Source: Pseudomonadota bacterium (GTDB taxonomy: Bacteria > Pseudomonadota > Gammaproteobacteria > Burkholderiales > Burkholderiaceae_D). From it: a stretch of DNA of 5,442 nucleotides. Below, in pieces: positions 1 through 5,442 of the stretch. Positions within the stretch are counted from its first letter, which is position 1; each line of letters starts with the position of its first letter. Below the pieces are notes generated by a model. The model saw nothing but the letters and a program-made list of their open reading frames with translations. It did not search any database and was not told where the DNA came from. The stretch is from positions 1 to 5,442 of the forward strand of contig JAEYIG010000035.1 of assembly GCA_023409175.1 (NCBI GenBank). Direction: 5' to 3'. The position numbers and the translations under genes were made by a program.

Positions 1-1835
1 GAGGTGGTGTACCCGCCGTCCTTGTTCGAATCGGAATAACCGAGCATGACTTCCTGCAAGTCGCCCTGTTTCCTGATCAGGTTCCTGACCAGAGGGATGC
101 TCATGGTTTCTTTCATGATGGCAGAAGCCAGACGCAAGTCGGGGATCATTTCAAAGAGGGGAATCGCCATCAGGTCAGCTTCGGCGTCATTCCACTGCGG
201 TGTATTCGAACCCTCCTGCAGTTTCGGACGGAGCAGCCCGGATTCTTTCTGGAGCAGGTAGACTTCGAGGATGTCCGAGACCGTTTCGGTATGGGAAATG
301 ATGTAATTCGTAATCGCACGTTTGCCGTACTGTTCACGGATATAGCGGGCGGTGCGCAGGATTTTCAGCTCGGACGTCGTTTCTTCCGAATATTGCGCAA
401 ACGGAGAATAAAGCAGGCGTGGCTGGCTGAGTTCATTGATCAGCAATTCAACCTTTTTCTCTTCGGAAAGGCTGGCGTAGTCCGGTTCGACCTGGGCGGT
501 CGCAAAAATTTCCGTCAGGATGCGTTCGTGAATGTCAGAACTTTGGCGCATATCCAGTGTTGCAAGGTGGAAGCCAAAAATATCGACAGCGGCTTTCAGT
601 GCACCAAGACGGATTCTGACGAGCAATTCGCCTGCATTCTGATTCAGGGAATCAATCAGGATGTTCAGATCGGCACCGAATTCTTCCGGAGTCGCGTACG
701 GTTCGCCGGTTCCGATCTCACTGCGTTGCAGGTTCGTCATGCCATAGTCACGTGCCGTAGCGGCAAGACGGGAATAAATGGCGATCAGGGCGCGGCGATA
801 CGGTTCGTCCACGCGATGCAACGATGTATCGGAGGAGGTGTTTGCCAGTTCCTGCAGTTCAGGACTGACATGGTTCAACAGTGACGAAATGGACAGTTCG
901 GCGCCGAGGTTGTGGATTTCTTCAAGATAGAATTCCATGACCAGATGGGACTGGCGTTCCAGTGCGTGAAGCATCGTGTCGGCATTGACGTTCGGGTTAC
1001 CGTCGCGGTCACCGCCGATCCAGCTGCCCATTTGAAGGTATTTGCTTTCGGAACCCGGAGCCGCGATGCCATCGACACTTTCCGGATACCGTTCACCGAT
1101 CTCTTCCTGGATAGCGTTATAGAGTTCAGGCAATTCACGCAAAAACGTCGTCCGGTAGTAAGACAGTGCATTGTTGATTTCATCGGCCACGGACAAACGG
1201 GTATAACGCAAAAGGCGTGTCTGCCAGAGTGCTGCGATCTGCGCAGCGAGCATTTCCGTATTGTATTTCTTTTCCTTTGGCGTCAGGTTCGTGCCATGTT
1301 CTGCAAGGAGACGGGCGATTTCACGTTCGCTGTCCAGTGTGCTTTTGCGCTGCACTTCGGTCGGATGGGCCGTCAGGACCGGAGAGATGAACGTTTTCTT
1401 CAGCGATTTCTTGATATCGGCACCGGAAACGCCTGCCTTGTCGAGTTGGTCCAGGGCGTAGTTCAGGCTGCCCTTTTCCGGAGGTGCACCGGAAATGAGG
1501 GCTTGCCGGTAAGTCAGGTTGGCGTGTTTGTCGACCGCGATATTGGCCAGATGCGAGAAATAGGAAAAAGCGCGCACGACGGAAATGGCCTGATTCCGGC
1601 TCAGGTTTTTCAGCAGGCTGTTCAAGGTATCTGCCGAGCAGATATCGGGATTGCGCCGGAAGCTGACGGCCGTCTGACGGACTTTTTCAACCAGATTGAA
1701 AATGTCCTGGCCTTCTTTTTCGCGGATTGTGTCGCCGAGCATGCGGCCAAGCATGCGAATATCTTCTTTTTCAGGCGCTTCTGTTTGGGACTTCGATAAA
1801 TTGTTAAGGCTCATTTCCGGATGCTGATCTGCCAT
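1..1835 (-). CDS. ppc: Phosphoenolpyruvate carboxylase, N-terminal two thirds (3' end beyond window)
   Basis: This cytoplasmic enzyme carboxylates phosphoenolpyruvate with bicarbonate to give oxaloacetate and phosphate, refilling the TCA cycle. The minus frame is open from an ATG at 1835 to the left edge, giving 611 complete codons and no visible frameshift. Family signatures appear in order: VLTAHPTE with the catalytic His at about residue 157 (E. coli His138), GGDRDGNP at about 274-281, LDMRQSSD with the active-site Arg at about 430 (E. coli Arg396), and the second signature MLGYSDSNKDGG with Lys at about 605 (E. coli Lys546). The missing part, roughly 300 or more residues, would carry the glycine-rich loop and the C-terminal aspartate-inhibition site. 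An in-frame ATG 13 codons upstream (1874) is an alternative start. Neither start has a good Shine-Dalgarno sequence; I chose 1835 because MADQHPEMS resembles a normal N-terminus. The gene is divergent from hemX. Confidence 0.97.
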   Translation of the reverse strand, partial: MADQHPEMSLNNLSKSQTEAPEKEDIRMLGRMLGDTIREKEGQDIFNLVEKVRQTAVSFRRNPDICSADTLNSLLKNLSRNQAISVVRAFSYFSHLANIAVDKHANLTYRQALISGAPPEKGSLNYALDQLDKAGVSGADIKKSLKKTFISPVLTAHPTEVQRKSTLDSEREIARLLAEHGTNLTPKEKKYNTEMLAAQIAALWQTRLLRYTRLSVADEINNALSYYRTTFLRELPELYNAIQEEIGERYPESVDGIAAPGSESKYLQMGSWIGGDRDGNPNVNADTMLHALERQSHLVMEFYLEEIHNLGAELSISSLLNHVSPELQELANTSSDTSLHRVDEPYRRALIAIYSRLAATARDYGMTNLQRSEIGTGEPYATPEEFGADLNILIDSLNQNAGELLVRIRLGALKAAVDIFGFHLATLDMRQSSDIHERILTEIFATAQVEPDYASLSEEKKVELLINELSQPRLLYSPFAQYSEETTSELKILRTARYIREQYGKRAITNYIISHTETVSDILEVYLLQKESGLLRPKLQEGSNTPQWNDAEADLMAIPLFEMIPDLRLASAIMKETMSIPLVRNLIRKQGDLQEVMLGYSDSNKDGGYTT

Positions 1836-2430
1836 AGTGATAATAGGGTCAGGTAAGACAAAATGATCTGTCATGGATAATGACGGATGTCGATATAACG
1901 GGTTTGTTCGGTTTATTTTCAGAAAACATGCTGAAAGTCGGAGCTGACAGTTCTGAATACGGTCGGGGCCGTACAGGAAACCAGAAACTCCTGTCATACA
2001 AAAAATAAAAAACGACACGACAGAAAAGAGCGGTGATCCATCATGGAAGAATATGAAGATACACACTTTTCTTTGTGTCCGGACAGGTCAGACAGTATAC
2101 CTTTTTTCGTATCATATCCGACCTTTCATGTCAGATTTTTATATAAAAAATTGTCAATTTTGCCAATAAAGGCCCCAACCATTCGTAAAATGAAAGTTAA
2201 CTGAAAAGCCCGGGCAGTCAGGATACCGTCATGAAAGGCGCTGAATACATGTCGCGAATTCCCAACAGGGACGATGGGAAGCGGACAAAAAAAGACAGGC
2301 AAATCGTTTGTTTTGGCGCTTTGCCTATAAAAAAATTTTCTTCAATACGGCTTCGTTCCCATGTCTTTCAATACGGGACATAAAAAGAGGGATTCAAAGG
2401 CTATAATATTCCTCGGGAATATTAAAATTA
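1836..2430. other. Divergent ppc/hemX intergenic region, non-coding, dyad-rich
   Basis: This 595-base AT-rich stretch lies between the ppc and hemX starts. I find no tRNA and no convincing gene; the only open frames are about 50 codons long (2043-2204 and 2231-2383, both plus). It holds several symmetric elements: GTCAT/ATGAC arms at 1870-1884; the palindrome TGTCCGGACA at 2076-2085; a 15-base dyad at 2147-2161 with arms AAAATTG and CAATTTT; GCCCGGGC at 2208-2215; TTCCCA/TGGGAA arms at 2259-2280; AGGCAAA/TTTGCCT arms at 2297-2326; and ATGTC/GACAT arms at 2361-2381. There is also a 10-base direct repeat, TTCAATACGG, at 2341 and 2367. The region must contain the promoters of both flanking genes. 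I could not identify a convincing ppc promoter. In related genomes hemC and hemD are expected here. Confidence 0.8.
2402..2424 (+). promoter_or_regulatory. Putative hemX-hemY promoter -10 with overlapping operator-like dyad
   Basis: A consensus TATAAT lies at 2402-2407. It overlaps a perfect inverted repeat at 2404-2424 whose arms are TAATATTCC and GGAATATTA around a TCG centre. Transcription would be expected to start near 2413-2415, inside the dyad, giving a leader of under 20 bases before the ATG at 2431. No good -35 hexamer sits at 16-18 bases; the nearest likeness, GGGACA at 2375-2380, is about 21 bases away. A dyad covering -10 and +1 is a classic repressor position, and a weak -35 is compatible with an activator. 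No known regulator consensus is recognised. As RNA, the hairpin would also mask the only purine-rich stretch (GGGAA, 2415-2419) that could serve as ribosome binding site. Confidence 0.5.
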
Positions 2431-3525
2431 ATGAATATGTCGTCACAAGATTCATCATCCGAATCCGTTTCTTCCGGCAAAGCCGAAACGTTTCACGGCT
2501 TGCAGCGACGTCTGCGTTGGCTGAGCTGGGGATTGCTTGTCGTCGCTGTGTTGTTTGTCGCCCATCTGGTTTATGCACATATCGAAATCGGGGGGCTCCG
2601 TGCCGAACTGGCGAAACGTTTGCAGAGCGGTGACGATGCCAGCCTCGAAGCGAAAACGATTGCCAGGACAACCCAGGACATGATGGTGGACCTTCAGGCG
2701 AAGGTCGCCAATCTGGAAAACAGGCAGTCAGAGACCCAGAACCAGCAGGTATCCCTTTCCCAGATGTATCAGGATCTGTCGAAAAGCAGGGACGACTGGT
2801 CGCTGGCCGAAATCGAGCAGGTTCTGTCGACGGCCAATCAGCAACTGCAACTTTCCGGAAATATCGACGGGGCACTCGTTGCCCTGCAAAATGCCGACAG
2901 GACATTGTCCCATTCCAAAAAGCCCCAGTTCATCGTGATCAGGGGTGCGATTGCACGGGATATCGAACGCCTGAGGGCCGTTCCGAATATCGATACGGCC
3001 GGTATGGCCCTGAAACTGGACGGCATCATCAATGAGGTCAACCGACTGCCTTTGATGGCGGGAGAAAAACCGCTGCCCGACCATCGCCAGGAAGCTTATG
3101 CAGGATTGAAAAAGCAGTTCGAATTTTCCATGTCGCCTTCTGAGTGGATGCATTCCGGTGCGGTATTGTGGAATGACTGGGTGGACGATATGCGAGGTGA
3201 AATCCATTCACTTGTCAGGGTTCAGGAAGTGGATACGCCGGATGCGTTGATACTGTCGCCTTCGCAGGCTTATTACCTGAAAGAAAACCTGAAATTGCGC
3301 CTGCTCTCTGCCCGCCTGTCCCTCTTGTCGCATTCCCAGAACTCTTTCAGGAACGATATCAGTGCCATGCTGGATCTGCTTGACCGCTATTTCGATACCT
3401 CGGCAGACTCCGTCAAGTCGGTAAGGGCGACGTTGAGACATCTTGAATCAAGCGATCTGTCCGTTGACATTCCCACTCTCTCGGATAGCCTGGGTGCCGT
3501 CCAGAATTACCGAATGAAGAACTGA
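2431..3525 (+). CDS. hemX: HemX-family inner-membrane protein (often annotated uroporphyrinogen-III C-methyltransferase)
   Basis: The 364-residue protein has a polar, Ser-rich cytoplasmic N-terminus (1-25), one membrane segment at about 30-51, and a Gln/Glu-rich, probably coiled-coil stretch (about 52-120). A helical domain with HemX-family landmarks follows: DDWSLAEIEQVLSTANQQLQ from residue 121, then ALQNADRTL, RGAIARDIERL, and late in the protein LKENLKLRLLSARLSLL followed by LDRYFDT. It lacks any SAM-binding methyltransferase domain, so the usual enzyme name is probably wrong for this family; no enzymatic activity is established for it. In many Burkholderiales HemX is fused behind HemD. 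Here the in-frame stop TAA at 2404 excludes such a fusion. A second ATG at 2437 could also serve as start. The gene is followed after 4 bases by hemY, so the two are co-transcribed. Family assignment is firm; the exact role is not. Confidence 0.9.
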   Translation: MNMSSQDSSSESVSSGKAETFHGLQRRLRWLSWGLLVVAVLFVAHLVYAHIEIGGLRAELAKRLQSGDDASLEAKTIARTTQDMMVDLQAKVANLENRQSETQNQQVSLSQMYQDLSKSRDDWSLAEIEQVLSTANQQLQLSGNIDGALVALQNADRTLSHSKKPQFIVIRGAIARDIERLRAVPNIDTAGMALKLDGIINEVNRLPLMAGEKPLPDHRQEAYAGLKKQFEFSMSPSEWMHSGAVLWNDWVDDMRGEIHSLVRVQEVDTPDALILSPSQAYYLKENLKLRLLSARLSLLSHSQNSFRNDISAMLDLLDRYFDTSADSVKSVRATLRHLESSDLSVDIPTLSDSLGAVQNYRMKN

Positions 3526-3529
3526 TGCC

Positions 3530-4735
3530 ATGCGAATCTTTCTCTGGATACTAGGGCTTTTTGCAACGGCAGTCGGTCTGGCTGTACTGGTTCATTTCAA
3601 TGCCGGGAACGTCGTTTTTTTCTGGCCTCCCTACCGGGTTGATCTGTCGCTTAATTTTTTCCTTTTGTTACTGGCTTTTTTGTACGTTTTGCTTTATCTG
3701 GTTTTCAAGGCCATTCATCTGGCGTTGAAATTGCCTTCACGGGTTTCAATGGCCCGGGAACAGAAAAAAGAAAGGGAAAGCAATCAGGCATTGCGCATGT
3801 CCCTGAAAGCCCTGTTCGAAGGCCGTTTCGTCCAGGCACAGAAAGCGGCCAGCGAGGCATGGAACTGGCAGAAAAACAGGGGATATGCCGCGCTGATAGG
3901 GGCGAGGGCATCGCAGGCCATACAACAGTACGACAAACGTGACGATTATCTGAAAAGTATCGAAAACGATCAGGAATACGATACGGCGTGCCTTGTCACC
4001 AAAGCCGAGTTGTACATTGACGAACACCAGCCTCATAAGGCACTCGATGTCATAGAAGAGCTTAACGCGAGCGGTACAAGGCATATCCATATCCAGCGCC
4101 TGTCCCTCAAGGCGAACCGGCAAATCGGGAACTGGAAAGAAGTGTTAAGGCTCGTCCAGTCGCTGGACAAGCATCATGTCATGCGCCCCGTCCTGTCGGA
4201 AAAACTCAAAGAGGCCGCTTACATCAGTCTTTTCAATGAATCCTTGCCCGATGAGGAATCGGTAACACGGCTCTGGCAGGACATTCCGGAAGACTACCGG
4301 GAAAAACCGGCTGTAGCGGCCAGTGCCGCAAAGGCTTTTTACCAGTGCATGTTGCCGAAGAAGAGCCGGGAAATCCTTTGCGTTGCCCTCGACAAAGGAT
4401 TGGACGACCGTCTGGTCAATGCGTTTGTTGAATGTGCCGACAGTTCGGATTCTACGGATCTGGAGACCCAGTCAAGACAGTGCGAACAATGGCTTGAAAA
4501 ATACGGGCGACAACCGCAGCTTCTGCTTGCCCTTGGGGAACTCGCTTCACGGCAGAAGTCCTACGACATGGCTCGCCAATATTTTGAAGAAGCCCTGTCA
4601 TTGGGTAACGACAGGCTTGTCATGCACCAGGCCCATCTTTTGCTTGCGCAATTACATGACAGGATGGGAAATGAAGACAAAGCGGTTCATCATTACCGTG
4701 AAGCGTCGTTAGGACGACAGGATCTCAAATCCTGA
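3530..4735 (+). CDS. hemY: HemY-family inner-membrane TPR protein
   Basis: The 401-residue protein starts with two hydrophobic helices (about 3-23 and 41-60) joined by a short loop, NAGNVVFFWPPYRVDLS, the layout of the HemY N-terminal domain. A basic stretch follows (about 68-85), and then a long cytoplasmic or periplasmic helical-repeat region. TPR-like units are clearest at about 327-393 (LLALGEL..., YDMARQYFEEAL, HLLLAQLHDRMGNEDKAVHHYREA). WQDIP.DYREKP in the middle is also typical of the family. This is the proteobacterial TPR protein, not the Bacillus protoporphyrinogen oxidase of the same name. Its role is unclear; genetic context links it to haem synthesis, and TPRs suggest a scaffold. 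The start is 4 bases after the hemX stop with AAGA about 9 bases upstream, so translation is likely coupled. Length is normal. The hemC and hemD genes expected upstream are missing from this locus. Confidence 0.93.
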   Translation: MRIFLWILGLFATAVGLAVLVHFNAGNVVFFWPPYRVDLSLNFFLLLLAFLYVLLYLVFKAIHLALKLPSRVSMAREQKKERESNQALRMSLKALFEGRFVQAQKAASEAWNWQKNRGYAALIGARASQAIQQYDKRDDYLKSIENDQEYDTACLVTKAELYIDEHQPHKALDVIEELNASGTRHIHIQRLSLKANRQIGNWKEVLRLVQSLDKHHVMRPVLSEKLKEAAYISLFNESLPDEESVTRLWQDIPEDYREKPAVAASAAKAFYQCMLPKKSREILCVALDKGLDDRLVNAFVECADSSDSTDLETQSRQCEQWLEKYGRQPQLLLALGELASRQKSYDMARQYFEEALSLGNDRLVMHQAHLLLAQLHDRMGNEDKAVHHYREASLGRQDLKS

Positions 4736-4759
4736 CACTACGATCCTGTCGTTGGTTTT
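4713..4759 (+). terminator. Rho-independent terminator of hemX-hemY
   Basis: A perfect 11-base inverted repeat has arms ACGACAGGATC (4714-4724) and GATCCTGTCGT (4742-4752), extendable by one G-U pair, with a 17-base loop. It is followed by TGG and TTTT at 4756-4759. The left arm lies within the last codons of hemY, and the stop codon (4733-4735) is in the loop. An alternative, smaller hairpin can form between CAGGAT (4718-4723) and ATCCTG (4729-4734). The minus strand has no T-run after the stem, so it looks one-directional and would not by itself stop the converging Sel1 transcript. Confidence 0.68.
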
Positions 4760-4764
4760 CCGTC

Positions 4765-5442
4765 CTATTGCAGATTTTTCAGGCGTTGTTGTGCCGCCAC
4801 GTTGCCCTGAGCCGCCGCCTTGCGGTACCACATCAGGGCTTTTGCCTTGTCAGCGGCGACGCCAATCCCCTTGTCATACATGACCGCCAGGTTGTATTGG
4901 GCTCTGGCATACCCCTTTTCTGCGGCGGATTCGAACCAGTGAATCGCTTTTTTGACGTCTTTTTCGACGCCAAGGCCTTCTGAATACAAAACACCCAGTT
5001 TGTTCTGGGCTTTCAGGTAACCGGCCCGGGCGGCTTTCCCGAACCAGTAAGCAGACTGTTCGTCATTTTTCGTGACGCCCACCCCACGGGAATACATCAC
5101 GCCGAGGCCATACTGCGCTTCCGGTAGCTGGTGCATGGCCGCTTTCCGAAGCCATTTGATGGTTTCGGCAAAGTCCTGTCGGGTTCCTTTTCCAAGGCCG
5201 TACATGACTGCCAGATTGTATTCGGCATCCGGATAGCCCTGAACGGCAGCTTTGCCATACCAGTCGAACGCTTCCTTGTAATCCTGTTCGACATCGTTGC
5301 CTTCATAGTAGGCGACGCCGAGATAATTCTGTGCCCTTGCAAAGCCCATGTTGGCGGATCTTTTCAGGAGAGTCAGGCCACGGGCGATGTCTTTCCTGAC
5401 GATAACGCCATTTTTGTAAAGAAGGCCCATGGCATATATCGA
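4765..5442 (-). CDS. Sel1-repeat (TPR-like) protein, C-terminal part (5' end beyond window)
   Basis: The open frame runs from the right edge to a TAG at 4765-4767 and covers 225 residues. It consists almost entirely of 36-residue Sel1-like repeats with the pattern A-x-x-LG-x-x-Y-x-x-G-x-G-V-x-x-D-x-x-x-A-x-x-W-(F/Y)-x-x-AA-x-x-G. One is a partial repeat at the edge (YAMGLLYKNG...), then come five full units, and the protein ends with AAQQRLKNLQ. An ATG at 5430 lies inside a repeat and the frame stays open upstream (Ser-Ile-Tyr-Ala), so it is almost certainly internal and the true start lies outside the window. A signal peptide therefore cannot be assessed. Sel1 proteins are solenoid adaptors that bind other proteins; no partner can be named from this sequence. 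The gene converges on hemY with 29 bases between stops. Repeats three and six are also alike at the DNA level. Confidence 0.93.
   Translation of the reverse strand, partial: SIYAMGLLYKNGVIVRKDIARGLTLLKRSANMGFARAQNYLGVAYYEGNDVEQDYKEAFDWYGKAAVQGYPDAEYNLAVMYGLGKGTRQDFAETIKWLRKAAMHQLPEAQYGLGVMYSRGVGVTKNDEQSAYWFGKAARAGYLKAQNKLGVLYSEGLGVEKDVKKAIHWFESAAEKGYARAQYNLAVMYDKGIGVAADKAKALMWYRKAAAQGNVAAQQRLKNLQ

Noticed and set aside
912..1799. A 295-codon plus-strand open frame
   Set aside because: It lies wholly opposite ppc, whose minus frame carries clear PEPC motifs; the plus-strand product has no recognisable family features. The plus frame at 291-884 is rejected for the same reason.
2043..2204. A 53-codon plus-strand frame in the intergenic region
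   Set aside because: There is no well-placed Shine-Dalgarno, the DNA is AT-rich and contains dyads, and the peptide resembles nothing known to me.
2312..2326. TTGGCGCTTTGCC as a sigma-54 promoter
   Set aside because: The GG and GC elements are several bases too close together for the -24/-12 pattern.
2297..2331. TATAAA at 2326-2331 as a second hemX promoter
   Set aside because: No -35-like hexamer lies at a suitable distance, and the consensus TATAAT at 2402 is much better.
2361..2633. A 90-codon plus-strand frame starting upstream of hemX
   Set aside because: It overlaps hemX in another frame with no convincing start signal; the hemX frame has the family motifs.
2342..2905. A 187-codon minus-strand open frame
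   Set aside because: It is antisense to hemX and its promoter; the product is a low-complexity Arg/Pro/Ser mixture typical of a shadow frame.
2431..3525. HemX as a true uroporphyrinogen-III methyltransferase
   Set aside because: The membrane segment, coiled coil and helical domain match HemX; no SAM-binding methyltransferase motif is visible.
3615..3660. T-runs (seven at 3615-3621, six at 3655-3660) in hemY as possible phase-variable slippage sites
   Set aside because: They encode Phe-rich parts of the membrane segments, the frame is intact, and the runs are short for phase variation.

Overview
The window looks like chromosomal DNA of a betaproteobacterium, most likely Burkholderiales. The evidence is a phosphoenolpyruvate carboxylase gene (ppc) divergent from a hemX-hemY pair, an order I recall as typical of that group. 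The base composition is only moderately GC-rich and codon use is mixed, lower in GC than most Burkholderia or Ralstonia. A lower-GC member such as the Oxalobacteraceae would fit, but that is inference; no marker gene here settles it.

Layout. Positions 1-1835 (minus strand) hold the first 611 codons of ppc, cut by the left edge just after the GYSDSNKDGG motif. Positions 1836-2430 are a 595-base, AT-rich, apparently non-coding divergent intergenic region with several inverted repeats and a short direct repeat. It ends in a perfect TATAAT embedded in a 9-bp-arm dyad directly before hemX. Positions 2431-3525 (plus) encode a HemX-family protein and 3530-4735 (plus) encode HemY; they are 4 bases apart and surely co-transcribed. 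A strong hairpin plus T-run closes this operon. Converging on it from the right is the 3' part of a Sel1-repeat protein gene (4765-5442, minus), cut by the right edge.

How the genes relate. ppc makes oxaloacetate from PEP and bicarbonate (anaplerosis). HemX and HemY are inner-membrane proteins normally encoded downstream of hemC and hemD (porphobilinogen deaminase and uroporphyrinogen-III synthase), and their own biochemical roles are poorly defined. The most notable point is that hemC and hemD are absent from the place where they are expected between ppc and hemX; the gap is far too small to hold them. hemX and hemY instead appear to have their own promoter with an operator-like dyad. I see no RNA genes, mobile elements or CRISPR arrays, and no evidence for a wholly new system.
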